DNA from: an uncultured Christensenella sp.
GTDB lineage: Bacteria; Bacillota; Clostridia; Christensenellales; Borkfalkiaceae
DNA: 64,000 bases
Direction: 5' to 3'
Assembly: GCA_910585595.1 (NCBI GenBank)
Contig: CAJUET010000004.1
Span: 62,001 to 126,000 of the forward strand
The notes below the pieces were generated by a model, which was given only the letters and a program-made list of their open reading frames with translations, did not search any database and had not been told where the DNA came from. Within the stretch, counting starts at the first letter, position 1. Every line of letters begins with the position of its first letter. Positions 49,987 through 58,171 of this stretch are shown here, piece after piece. A program made the position numbers and the translations under genes.

Positions 49987-50637
49987 TTATATTATGTCGC
50001 TTTGAAAGGCGATTGCCTTACCGAGTATCGTGATTTCATCGAGTTCGCTACCGATATACACAAACGGTTCGTATTTTGGGTTTTCTGCCTGCAATACGAG
50101 CTTTTTCTTTTCGGGATAAAAATAGACCCGTTTCAGTGTAGCTTCGTCGCCGATGATAACAGCAGCGATTTCTCCGTTATCAACCATTGATTGGGAACGG
50201 CAAAAGACTACGTCGCCGTCGTGAATGCGCGCGCCGATCATGCTGTCTCCGCGCGCCGTTAGGCAAAAGTCGGCTTTTATATTCATACCTGCTTGAACAT
50301 AGGATTCCCGTTCCTCGCTCGCAAAGATAGGCTTCCCGCAGGCGATATCGCCGAGCATGGGAATCTTTTGCGTTTGAATAGGAGAGATGTTTGCATAATT
50401 AAAAACGTGGGACTTTGTTTGTGAGGATTCCCAACCTAATAAATAGGTAGGATTTACCATGAGTGCTTTTGCGATTAATTCGATTTTAGACTGTGGTAAA
50501 TTAACTAAGCCCATTTCAATTTTATTAATGCTCGATCGTGATGTGTAACCTGTAATCTTTGCTAATTCGTCTTGCGTCATTCCTAATTCAATTCGGCGAA
50601 GCCTTATTTTTTCTCCGAACTCTTTCAATCCGTCCAT
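49987..50637 (-). CDS. CI-type prophage repressor (HTH plus S24 peptidase)
   Basis: 216 residues. XRE helix-turn-helix (about 14-60, MTQDELAKITGYTSRSSINKIE), hinge, cleavage site in GDIACGKP near 98, catalytic Ser in ARGDSMIG near 130 and Lys in EATLKRVYF near 168: LexA-type self-cleavage, hence SOS induction. ATG 50637 chosen for its GGAGG at 7 bases; an in-frame TTG 12 bases upstream overlaps the SD. Divergent from the Cro-like gene. Confidence 0.93.
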   Translation of the reverse strand: MDGLKEFGEKIRLRRIELGMTQDELAKITGYTSRSSINKIEMGLVNLPQSKIELIAKALMVNPTYLLGWESSQTKSHVFNYANISPIQTQKIPMLGDIACGKPIFASEERESYVQAGMNIKADFCLTARGDSMIGARIHDGDVVFCRSQSMVDNGEIAAVIIGDEATLKRVYFYPEKKKLVLQAENPKYEPFVYIGSELDEITILGKAIAFQSDII

Positions 50638-50725
50638 GATTTCCTCCAAGTGGTGCTATTATAACATGGTAGTGAATAAAAATCAACAATTTTTGAAAAA
50701 AATAAAAAAATTTTAGAAAAATCAC

Positions 50726-50754
50726 TTGACATTCAACAAAACGCAGTGTAATAT
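50726..50754 (+). promoter_or_regulatory. Early rightward phage promoter
   Basis: TTGACA (50726-50731), 17 bases, TAATAT (50749-50754). A half-site ATTCAAC (50731-50737) and the full operator at 50759 flank the -10 box. Confidence 0.88.
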
Positions 50755-50758
50755 GTAT

Positions 50759-50775
50759 GTAGAATTTAATTCAAC
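50759..50775. promoter_or_regulatory. Phage operator 1
   Basis: GTAGAATTTAATTCAAC, a dyad GTWGAAT-N3-ATTCAAC covering the predicted start of transcription of the Cro-like gene. Confidence 0.75.
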
Positions 50776-50788
50776 AGGAGAGATTAAG

Positions 50789-50992
50789 ATGACAAATACG
50801 GCAAAATTGCAAGGAAAAATGCGGGAGAAGGGCTTAACGATTGACATGCTTTCGCGCGAAATTGGGTTGTCGAGAACGGGATTATTTAATAAAATCCACA
50901 ATAAAAAAGAATTTCTTTGCATTGAAGTGCAAAAAATCGGTAAAACTCTTGATTTGTCGCCGGCTGAGACACAAGAAATTTTTTTTGCGTAA
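50789..50992 (+). CDS. Cro-like helix-turn-helix protein
   Basis: 67 residues, mostly one XRE-type helix-turn-helix (KLQGKMREKGLTIDMLSREIGLSRTGLFNKIHN). GGAGAG lies before ATG 50789. First gene of the rightward early transcript and probable antagonist of the CI-type repressor at the shared operators. Confidence 0.85.
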   Translation: MTNTAKLQGKMREKGLTIDMLSREIGLSRTGLFNKIHNKKEFLCIEVQKIGKTLDLSPAETQEIFFA

Positions 50993-50995
50993 CGT

Positions 50996-51012
50996 GTAGA
51001 ATTATATTCAAC
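50996..51012. promoter_or_regulatory. Phage operator 2
   Basis: GTAGAATTATATTCAAC, identical to operator 1 except in the 3-base centre. It stands between the Cro-like gene and the next gene, 18 bases before its ATG. No strong promoter was seen there. Confidence 0.72.
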
Positions 51013-51029
51013 AAATCAAGGAGTCAGTC

Positions 51030-51380
51030 ATGGATAACAAAGAACTTGAAATCGTAGCGCAAGGGGAATTTTTTGATCAAGGCTATCGGGTTGTAACGAT
51101 AGTCGTTCGATTAATCGGTCAGGATATTAGGCAACAAGAATTCAATACGATTGAGTGGAATAACCGCTGTTGCTATGAAACGGAAGAAGAATGGCAGGAA
51201 TATAAGGCGACTAAGGCGGCGGCTCGTACAAAATTCAAAGAACGGATGCGCGAATTGCTTGAATTGCAGGACAGCGTATCGTTTACTCTTACGGGCACGT
51301 TAAGCGAAATTTTTACTGCGGTTGCAATGTATCCGATTGAAGACGCTTACGGGGAGGGAAGCAATGGAACGGGAAACTAA
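51030..51380 (+). CDS. Early phage protein of unknown function
   Basis: 116 residues, acidic, mixed alpha/beta; starts MDNKELEIVAQGEFFDQGYR. AAGGAG before the ATG. No recognised domain. Its 3' end overlaps the excisionase-like gene by 17 bases. Confidence 0.7.
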   Translation: MDNKELEIVAQGEFFDQGYRVVTIVVRLIGQDIRQQEFNTIEWNNRCCYETEEEWQEYKATKAAARTKFKERMRELLELQDSVSFTLTGTLSEIFTAVAMYPIEDAYGEGSNGTGN

Positions 51381-51687
51381 AATATTCGAAAGAGATATGA
51401 TAAGTCGCTTATTGCCCGTCAACGGAGAAATTCCCGCCCCGGACGGGCGGCGTGCGCCGCGAAAAAGCAGGGCGGCGGCGAACGAGGCAGAAAAGGTTAT
51501 CGAACCGCTGCTCTCCATAGTGGAAGCATCGAAGCGATGCGGAGTATCACGCCATCGGATAGACGATGCGATCAACAGCGGCGAACTTGCCTATTATCCG
51601 ATCGGGGAGCGGGCGCGGAAAGTGAAGGCGTCGGATATCGTTCGGTGGCTTGAATCGAAGAGGACGACGATCGGAGGCAACGCATGA
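51364..51687 (+). CDS. Excisionase-like helix-turn-helix protein
   Basis: 107 residues from ATG 51364, which has GGGAGGG upstream. The C-terminal half, SIVEASKRCGVSRHRIDDAI through YPIGERARKVKASDIVRWLE, is the MerR-like domain of excisionases (HTH_17). It could direct prophage excision or be an early regulator; its position far from the integrase leaves this open. Confidence 0.72.
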   Translation: MERETKIFERDMISRLLPVNGEIPAPDGRRAPRKSRAAANEAEKVIEPLLSIVEASKRCGVSRHRIDDAINSGELAYYPIGERARKVKASDIVRWLESKRTTIGGNA

Positions 51688-51941
51688 AAACGCAATGCGT
51701 TGTTGAGATGATGCGTTCCGTGCAGATTAAAGAAGCGCGAAAGCCTTTCGAAGTATTCGGGCGAATAGAAAAAGTTTTTTTGAACGGGGCGGAAATTCGC
51801 CCGTGGCATATCGATTCCGTATTGATCGGAGTCATGCGCCAAAAGGAAAGGCTAAAAGGTTTCAGTATATCAAGGATCAATCAAAAGTGTAGCTTACGCA
51901 TAATGCTGATACCGGAAGAAAGAAAAAGGAGAAGTTTATGA
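51684..51941 (+). CDS. Small phage protein
   Basis: 85 residues, basic, no domain recognised. Overlaps the preceding stop (ATGA) and the next start (ATGA), so it is translationally coupled on both sides. Confidence 0.65.
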   Translation: MKTQCVVEMMRSVQIKEARKPFEVFGRIEKVFLNGAEIRPWHIDSVLIGVMRQKERLKGFSISRINQKCSLRIMLIPEERKRRSL

Positions 51942-52147
51942 AATCGAAAGGTATGAAGTGGGAACGCATTGGTAACCGCGAATGGAGAGCTGTCGGCGAA
52001 GAGGGATCGTTTTTCATTTCTCAAATGGGGAGTATGTTTTATTCCCAATACGTTTCAAAAGAAAAGCGCTTTAAGATGCCGCCGAAGCAAAAGTTATCAG
52101 AAGCTAAAACCATGTGCGAAGAAAACGCATATTGGGAGGACAAATAA
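51938..52147 (+). CDS. Small phage protein
   Basis: 69 residues, Met- and Lys-rich (MKSKGMKWERIGNREW). No domain recognised; GGAGAAG before the ATG. Confidence 0.62.
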   Translation: MKSKGMKWERIGNREWRAVGEEGSFFISQMGSMFYSQYVSKEKRFKMPPKQKLSEAKTMCEENAYWEDK

Positions 52148-52151
52148 AGTG

Positions 52152-52448
52152 ATGGACGACGAGATTCAACAAACGGACGATGCCGCAAAGCACGAGGACA
52201 TGTGGAGAATACTGCAACTTGCAGAAATTGCCGCCCGCGCCGAGCGACTTGGAATAAGTCGCACAGATCGCTTGACGTCGGTGCTTGATATGGATTTGGC
52301 GGATAAGCATTGGCATTTACGACTGAACGATTGGTTGAACGCCGACGATTTCAATTTTGCACACGATTTTGTCGGAATACAAAATCATATCGATCGGGAA
52401 ACAAAGTCTTTTGACAACAGATTCGTTCCGCGTTTTGCGGCGAATTAA
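52152..52448 (+). CDS. Small phage protein
   Basis: 98 residues from ATG 52152 (GTG 52149 is possible). Acidic and helical, with AEIAARAERLGISRTDRL, a helix-turn-helix-like segment of low certainty, and ending FVPRFAAN. No family recognised. Confidence 0.6.
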   Translation: MDDEIQQTDDAAKHEDMWRILQLAEIAARAERLGISRTDRLTSVLDMDLADKHWHLRLNDWLNADDFNFAHDFVGIQNHIDRETKSFDNRFVPRFAAN

Positions 52449-52482
52449 AATTGCATTCAAATGCAGAAAAACGGAGGAAACC

Positions 52483-52725
52483 ATGAAATCAATAAAACGG
52501 TATTTCGAACAGAAACGCGAAGCAAGGCGAAAAAGGAAGTTTGTAGATAAATATCTCAAACCGCTCATCGTCAATGCAGATATCCATGCGTGCGATGCCC
52601 GTTACAAAAAGGTCGGCGGTTGCGAGACGGTGACAGTCACCTATCGGGGCGGTGGCGAAGTAGTCGCTGAAGTATCCTGCGACAGTCTGATCGCGCTTTG
52701 CCGTGATACTTTGAAAATTTTATAA
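52483..52725 (+). CDS. Small phage protein
   Basis: 80 residues from ATG 52483, which follows CGGAGG. Very basic N-terminus (SIKRYFEQKREARRKRKF), then a small beta-rich part. No family recognised. A longer in-frame start at 52357 lies inside the preceding gene and has no SD. Confidence 0.65.
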   Translation: MKSIKRYFEQKREARRKRKFVDKYLKPLIVNADIHACDARYKKVGGCETVTVTYRGGGEVVAEVSCDSLIALCRDTLKIL

Positions 52726-52736
52726 GGAGACATTTT

Positions 52737-53684
52737 ATGAACAACTTTGAACTCATTTTGCAGAAATCGGAAACGAATGCGCTCACGCTTGAAGAGCGGG
52801 AGTTCGTGGAAGTGCACAAGCAAATCATTTCCTGCGGGGAGATGACGGGACGGTACTTTGTGGAAATGTGCCAAAAAATCAAACAGATGCGCGATCAAAA
52901 GCTCTTTCGCGCGGCGGGGTTCGAATCGTTCGGCGAGTACACGGAAACGGCCTTGAAAATTAAAGAGCGGCAGGCGTACAACTATGCAAAGGCGGCGGAT
53001 GATTTCAGCGAGAAATACTTAGAGGAGCATTCCTCTCTCGGAATTACAAAGCTCGGATATATCGCCAAGCTGACGGCTGGCGAGCGCGAAGAGATTGAAG
53101 AGAATCTTGACCTTTTGGCTTCGTCTACAAAGGACGTGGACGAAGCTGTTAAAGCGGCGCTTCGGGAGCGGGACGAAAAGCAGAAGCAGCTCGACATTTT
53201 TGCGGAAGAGAACGAGAGCCTGAAAGCGGAACTTGCGGAGCGGGAGAGCGGACAGGACAGCTTGCAGAAAGCGTTCGAGGAAAAAAAGGCGGAGCTTGCG
53301 GAAGCCAAAAAGCAGGCGGACGATTTGAAGGCGAAAAAGTCCGATTTGGAGCAAAAGCTGAAAGAAGCGAGGGCGGCGGCGAAGGAAGTTAAAACGGTCC
53401 CGGACGAAGAGTCGAAGAAGTTTGCCGAGGAGCAGAGGGCGCGGGCGGACGAGCTTGAACAGAAGCTCCGCGAGACCAACGCGCAGTTGATTGCCGTAAA
53501 GGAGCAGAAAAAGACGATTGCGACGGACGAGCTTCTCGTGTTTAAGGTTAAGTTCGACGATCTCCAACGTCTCGGCGAAGAGATCGGGCGTGCACTGTCG
53601 GGCATGGAAGAAGAAAATGCAATTAAATGCAAAAAAGCGTTGAACGCGATTCTTGACGGTTGGAAGGAGGATATGGGCTTATGA
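52737..53684 (+). CDS. DUF3102-like phage protein with a long coiled coil
   Basis: 315 residues. N-terminal 100 residues (REFVEVHKQIISCGEMTGRY, FRAAGFESFGEYTETALKIK) resemble the DUF3102/ParB-HTH-like proteins of phages and conjugative elements. Residues about 135-265 form a coiled coil of Glu/Lys/Ala heptads. The C-terminal 50 residues are compact (LLVFKVKFDDLQRLGEEIGR). A DNA-binding or partition-like role is plausible but not shown. Confidence 0.75.
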   Translation: MNNFELILQKSETNALTLEEREFVEVHKQIISCGEMTGRYFVEMCQKIKQMRDQKLFRAAGFESFGEYTETALKIKERQAYNYAKAADDFSEKYLEEHSSLGITKLGYIAKLTAGEREEIEENLDLLASSTKDVDEAVKAALRERDEKQKQLDIFAEENESLKAELAERESGQDSLQKAFEEKKAELAEAKKQADDLKAKKSDLEQKLKEARAAAKEVKTVPDEESKKFAEEQRARADELEQKLRETNAQLIAVKEQKKTIATDELLVFKVKFDDLQRLGEEIGRALSGMEEENAIKCKKALNAILDGWKEDMGL

Positions 53685-54025
53685 AAAAGAACGAATATCT
53701 GATCATGCTGTTTCAGGACAATGAGACGGAAGCAGACGAAAAACAGAAGGAGCTTCACGAAGCTGTGCTTGAATGCACGGTGGAAGCGCTGTCGCAGGCG
53801 GACGACAGTACGGAGGTGGATGCGGCTATCGGGCTTCCTGAATTATTCAAGGTTATCCTGCAATGCGGAAAAGAGTCGAAGGCGCAGTGCGTATCGCCGT
53901 TTCGCGCATCGGAGCTGATTGCGGCAAAGCTCGGCGTGAAGTACGTCCGCCCGCTCGATAGAATGCGCGCACAGTTCGGACAGCCCGCTGCAAAGCCCAA
54001 AAAGCGGCTCGAAGATTTCTTCTGA
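53681..54025 (+). CDS. Phage protein upstream of the PcfJ-like gene
   Basis: 114 residues, acidic; overlaps the DUF3102-like gene by 4 bases and precedes the PcfJ-domain gene by 13 bases. It sits where pcfK lies in PcfK-PcfJ pairs, but I see no PcfK sequence features. Confidence 0.65.
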   Translation: MKKNEYLIMLFQDNETEADEKQKELHEAVLECTVEALSQADDSTEVDAAIGLPELFKVILQCGKESKAQCVSPFRASELIAAKLGVKYVRPLDRMRAQFGQPAAKPKKRLEDFF

Positions 54026-54038
54026 TGGAGGTGCTGTC

Positions 54039-56027
54039 ATGTGTATGTACGGGAGCTATTACGATGGCGGAGATCCGTCCAATGAATACAAAAAGATGAT
54101 TAAGGCGGCGGAGATTCAGAACAAAACGGAACGGCAGAGGAGACGAATCGCAAAGAAGGCTGTTTTAGCAATCGGAGGACTGCCGAACGATTTGTCGGAA
54201 TGGGTCGATACCATTTTCGAGAAAGTCATGTTCTATAAAAAAATCAAGCGCGGTAAGTACACCGCCCGATGTGAAGCGTGTCAAGCGACAGTCGAGTTAA
54301 AGCACGCGCGCAGTTCAAGAAGAATTCAATGTCCGTGTTGCGGCGCAAAAGTAATTTTAAGGGACGCGTCGAAGTTTCCGAGCAGTTATCAGCAAAGGCA
54401 GTGTTTCGCAATCGTAGATAAGGCATCGGACGGATGGACGCAGAGAATTTTTGTGTGTTATAGAAGCACATGTTTTAATCTGAGCGAAGTTTATTCAACG
54501 GATCATATCGCAGAGGAACAGCGGGATTATCTCGATGGGACAGGCCACGTGTGGAGCTTCCACCCGATTCCATACTACGAGTGGGAAACTACGGAACGGT
54601 GGGAATCGGGAAGAGGAAGAGTGCACGGGCAAGGATGGAGCGGTTGGGTGGCGGCAGCGATGCCATTGTGCACTTATCCGCACAATCTGAAAGAGGTATT
54701 TCGGAACAGTAAGTATCAATATTCCGCGCTTGAAATCGCGGCGGAGAAATCGCATATCAATCCATTCCGCTACCTGTCCCATTATGCGAAAGAACCGAAG
54801 TTAGAGCTTCTCTACAAAGCGGAACTATACGGTGTAGCTATTGACGTCATGTCGGAATGGGGTTCTTCTGATGCAAAACAATTTTTGAGATCTGTCAAAT
54901 CTTTGAAAGACTTCGGGATTGACAGCAAAGAAGAATTGGCGGAATGCTCCGCGCTTGATGTCGCGCAGTTAAAAGCGAGAAAGGAAGTAAAATCTTGGAA
55001 TATCGAGGAGAGCGACCGAGGAACGGCGCGGGAATTCGTCGAAGACGTCAACAGCCACGGCGGGGATGATCTCGAATATGATTTCATTACGCGGGAACGG
55101 TGGTTCAAATATTATTTGACGCAGACAGAAGATTATAAAGAACCTTCAAACTTTGTTCATGATTATACCGACTATATTTCCGACTGTTGCACTTTAGGAC
55201 TGAATCTGAAAGATACGGCGGTGAACAGACCGAAGTCCTTGAAATTGTCGCACGATTGGGCGCGGGACGAAATCAAGATACAGGAGACGCAGGTATTCGA
55301 CGCGCTGATCGAAGCGGCACACGACACGATGTGTCGTCTTACGGAATGGACGGACGGGAAATTTACGGTGATCATGCCGCGCACCTCGCGGGAGATCGTC
55401 GAAGAGGGAGTGCGGCAAAACCATTGCGTCGGGCGTTACTGCGAACGTGTGGCGGTAGGCGAGAGCGTGATCCTCTTCCTGCGTCGAGCTGACGATGCGG
55501 ACGCGAACTTTTTCACCATGGAGATAAAGAAGGATATGTCAAAGCTCGATATCGTTCAGTGCCGCGGATACGGGAACGCGGAAAAGACGGAAGAAGTGGA
55601 GAAGTTTCTTAAAAAGTATGCGCGTTGGTTTAATCATCGTCCGCTCGACGGTTACGATGCAGATAATGTTACGGTGCACTATTTCAAAGCGGTGCGAAAG
55701 AAGGACGGACGGTATTTTAGCGATCGCGACGGTGGCATGGAGTTCCGCATCGGCGAATGGAAAGAAACCGAAACGGACCGCGATCCCGATAGAGTAGCCG
55801 TAAAAGGACTGCACGTCGCTTCTCTTGATTTTGCACAGCATTGGGGAGAACGTTGGGATGACGTCGCCATCCTCGAAGTGGAAACGAACATTCACGATGT
55901 CGTCGTTCCTGACGCAAAGGATCAGGTGCGGACCTCGAAGTTTAAGGTTCTGCGCGAAGTTCCGTTCGAGGAGATGGGCGAGTGGGGCGCACGGCGCATT
56001 GCGCGGGCGGCGGAGAATGCCGCATAG
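54039..56027 (+). CDS. PcfJ-domain protein with zinc ribbon and extra C-terminal domain
   Basis: 662 residues. A CxxC...CxxC zinc ribbon (CEACQATVELK, IQCPCCGAKV, about 80-110), a long middle region, the PcfJ core near 450-540 with TSREIVEEGVRQNHCVGRYC and GESVILFLRR, then a separate domain of about 110 residues (near 545-650) with VKGLHVASLDFAQHWGERWD and VETNIHDVVVPDAK, seen alone in other phage proteins. PcfJ was named from the pCF10 conjugation region; its biochemical role is unknown. A large protein such as this in the early region suggests a core replication or takeover function. Confidence 0.85.
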   Translation: MCMYGSYYDGGDPSNEYKKMIKAAEIQNKTERQRRRIAKKAVLAIGGLPNDLSEWVDTIFEKVMFYKKIKRGKYTARCEACQATVELKHARSSRRIQCPCCGAKVILRDASKFPSSYQQRQCFAIVDKASDGWTQRIFVCYRSTCFNLSEVYSTDHIAEEQRDYLDGTGHVWSFHPIPYYEWETTERWESGRGRVHGQGWSGWVAAAMPLCTYPHNLKEVFRNSKYQYSALEIAAEKSHINPFRYLSHYAKEPKLELLYKAELYGVAIDVMSEWGSSDAKQFLRSVKSLKDFGIDSKEELAECSALDVAQLKARKEVKSWNIEESDRGTAREFVEDVNSHGGDDLEYDFITRERWFKYYLTQTEDYKEPSNFVHDYTDYISDCCTLGLNLKDTAVNRPKSLKLSHDWARDEIKIQETQVFDALIEAAHDTMCRLTEWTDGKFTVIMPRTSREIVEEGVRQNHCVGRYCERVAVGESVILFLRRADDADANFFTMEIKKDMSKLDIVQCRGYGNAEKTEEVEKFLKKYARWFNHRPLDGYDADNVTVHYFKAVRKKDGRYFSDRDGGMEFRIGEWKETETDRDPDRVAVKGLHVASLDFAQHWGERWDDVAILEVETNIHDVVVPDAKDQVRTSKFKVLREVPFEEMGEWGARRIARAAENAA

Positions 56028-56038
56028 AGGGAGAAATT

Positions 56039-56257
56039 ATGACAAACAAAACGCTGTATGAACTGAGAATGAAGGCGGGGAAGAGCCTTTGGGAAACGGC
56101 GCGAGAATTGCATACGACTGTCAAAATGATTAGCGAGTTCGAAGCGGGGAAACGCGGTCTCGGAATCACGAGGACGATTTCGTTGGCGAAGATATACGGC
56201 TGTTCCGTGCAAGACGTTGTAAACGCACAAAAGCGGAGCACGGGAGGCAATGAATGA
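56039..56257 (+). CDS. Small XRE helix-turn-helix protein
   Basis: 72 residues from ATG 56039, preceded by AGAGGGAG. MTNKTLYELRMKAGKSLWETARELHTTVKMISEFEAGKRGL is the XRE fold. Second Cro-like protein of the prophage. Confidence 0.8.
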   Translation: MTNKTLYELRMKAGKSLWETARELHTTVKMISEFEAGKRGLGITRTISLAKIYGCSVQDVVNAQKRSTGGNE

Positions 56258-56511
56258 AATTTCAAGTAGGGGATAAGGTGCGGGTCAAAACAATGCAAGA
56301 ACTTGCCGCGCTCTATGGGAAACCGCATCAAGGGTATTGCGGGGCAATGGTGATTGTGTCGGGCGGATATAATTTCGTCAGCGGGATGGAACAGTTCGGC
56401 GGAACGGTTCAGGCAGTGACGGAAATTTACAAAGACGAAGGGTACAGATTGGGCAATGCGGACGGAAGATACATATTTACGGATGCCATGCTCGATCGGG
56501 TGGGCGTTTAG
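56254..56511 (+). CDS. Small phage protein, SH3-like
   Basis: 85 residues. Starts MKFQVGDKVRVKTMQELAAL and has alternating beta strands with GGTVQAVTEIY; looks like a small SH3-like barrel. No family named. Confidence 0.65.
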   Translation: MKFQVGDKVRVKTMQELAALYGKPHQGYCGAMVIVSGGYNFVSGMEQFGGTVQAVTEIYKDEGYRLGNADGRYIFTDAMLDRVGV

Positions 56512-56512
56512 C

Positions 56513-56773
56513 ATGAATGACGATACGCCTGTGTTGAAATTCGTCCCGCCCGTTCCGATTGAAGAGCGGTGCGACTTTTGCGGAGATTTGAAAACCAAAG
56601 CGGAGTTTTTCTGCGATATGCCCGTCATGAAGATTCAAACGACGGAGGATTTCGAAACATGCATTTTTACCTGTGACAAAAAACTGTGTCGGAAATGTAC
56701 TACCCGCATAAACGGATTTGATTTCTGCCCCGATTGCATTCGGAAGATAAAATCTACAATCAAAGGAGTGTAA
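56513..56773 (+). CDS. Cys-rich zinc-binding phage protein
   Basis: 86 residues with cysteines in CDFCGD, CDKKLCRKC and CPDC; likely binds two zinc ions. Overlaps the preceding gene region by position only; ATG 56513. Function unknown. Confidence 0.68.
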   Translation: MNDDTPVLKFVPPVPIEERCDFCGDLKTKAEFFCDMPVMKIQTTEDFETCIFTCDKKLCRKCTTRINGFDFCPDCIRKIKSTIKGV

Positions 56774-56776
56774 AAC

Positions 56777-57250
56777 ATGAAATACGCAGAGCAGACGACG
56801 GTATCAAGCGAACGGAGCCGCGCCGAGATCGAGACCATTCTCGGGCGCTACGGGGCGAGCTCGTTTGCGTATATGTGGCAGGGCACGACGGCATTGATAC
56901 TCTTTGAATACAAAGATAAGCGCATTAAGTTCGTTTTGAATCTACCGAGCAGGGAAGATAAGACGATCAAGTACACGCCCGAACGCGGCACTGTTCGGAG
57001 CCGTGAAGCGCAAGAAAAAGCTTACGAGCAGGCGGTGAGGCAAAAGTGGCGGGCGTTGGCGCTCGTCATAAAAGCCAAGCTCGAAGCCGTGGAGAGCGGG
57101 ATCAGCGTCTTTGAAGAGGAATTTATGGCGAACATCGTTTTGCCGAACGGGCAGACCACGGCGGAATATATGATCCCGCAGATTAACGAAGCGTATCGTC
57201 TTAATAAGATGCCGCCGCTGTTGCCTATGTTGGACGGAGGAAAATCATGA
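56777..57250 (+). CDS. Phage protein of unknown function
   Basis: 157 residues, basic, mixed alpha/beta, start MKYAEQTTVSSERSRAEIE. Found in other Clostridia phages by look only; no function assigned. Overlaps the next start (ATGA). Confidence 0.7.
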   Translation: MKYAEQTTVSSERSRAEIETILGRYGASSFAYMWQGTTALILFEYKDKRIKFVLNLPSREDKTIKYTPERGTVRSREAQEKAYEQAVRQKWRALALVIKAKLEAVESGISVFEEEFMANIVLPNGQTTAEYMIPQINEAYRLNKMPPLLPMLDGGKS

Positions 57251-57585
57251 AAGCATATGTCGTTGGAACAAAAGACGAATTTGAGAGAACGGTTGTTTTC
57301 GCCGAAACAGCAGGCAAAGCGAGAAATTTAGCAAGATATACCGATGCTTGCGAGGACGCAGATTTTTGCGATATTGAAGTACATAGGTCGCCAAAATTAG
57401 ACAAGTACTACAAAAAAGGAAAGGTCGAAATGGAGTGGGACAATTCCGAAGATAGGATTGCGCTTGTTAAAGAAGCTAATTTCAGATGCGAATTTGCAGA
57501 GTTGGATTTGTGCGAGGGATGTGCCGCGAGAGAGTTTTGTGGCACTTATGAAGAGTACATGATTGAGAGTACAGAGGAGGTGTGA
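57247..57585 (+). CDS. Cys-containing phage protein of unknown function
   Basis: 112 residues. N-terminal alpha/beta part and a C-terminal cluster LDLCEGCAAREFCGTY that may bind metal. No family named. Confidence 0.65.
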   Translation: MKAYVVGTKDEFERTVVFAETAGKARNLARYTDACEDADFCDIEVHRSPKLDKYYKKGKVEMEWDNSEDRIALVKEANFRCEFAELDLCEGCAAREFCGTYEEYMIESTEEV

Positions 57586-57586
57586 T

Positions 57587-58171
57587 GTGAGAACAATTAT
57601 ACAAAGCATACATCCCGAACATGTTTGGAACATGCGTCACGCAGGAAGGAACTTACCTTTGAAAAGAATAGAGGTGCGAAAAACCGCTCCGAAAGAAACG
57701 CCGTTTAAGGTATTAATCTACGAAACGAAACAAAAAGAAAAGCGTTTCAAATCGTTCACGGTTGACGGCGTCGAAACAAGCGTTGTGGTGCGGCGTGGTG
57801 GTTGCGGAAAAATCGTCGGAGAATATATCTGTCGCAGGGTAGAAACCGTAAGAGCTGACAACGCGATAGCGGTCTATTATAACAACAAACCCGAAACACG
57901 TCTGACCGACGAACAGTTGAGACTGTACGGCGGCGGAAAGGCGCTGAAATTCCTTTATATGGAGGACGTTATTTTCTACGATAAGCCGAAAGAGTTGGGA
58001 GAGTTTAGGCGCGAATGTAAGCAGTACGGGGCAGAAAATCCGCTTTGCGACGATTGCAGATATTACGATTGTTGCAATGGTGTAGATTATGACGAGAGCG
58101 ATTGCGTAGTTGACGGGTTAATACCTATTACTCGCCCGCCGCAGAGTTGGTGCTATGTGGAGAGCGTATGA
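57587..58171 (+). CDS. ASCH/PUA-like protein of the phage
   Basis: 194 residues from GTG 57587, which follows GAGGAGG. The start IIQSIHPEHVWNMRHAGRNL, then RIEVRKTAPKETPFKVLIYE and GKIVGEYICRRVE, match the ASCH fold, an RNA-binding PUA relative in which Lys and Arg of this kind contact the substrate. Its C-terminus has a Cys cluster (CDDCRYYDCCNG). Some ASCH proteins are amidohydrolases or RNases; activity here unknown. Confidence 0.8.
   Translation: MRTIIQSIHPEHVWNMRHAGRNLPLKRIEVRKTAPKETPFKVLIYETKQKEKRFKSFTVDGVETSVVVRRGGCGKIVGEYICRRVETVRADNAIAVYYNNKPETRLTDEQLRLYGGGKALKFLYMEDVIFYDKPKELGEFRRECKQYGAENPLCDDCRYYDCCNGVDYDESDCVVDGLIPITRPPQSWCYVESV

Noticed and set aside
53681..54025. pcfK homologue
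   Set aside because: The position fits but no PcfK motif is visible.
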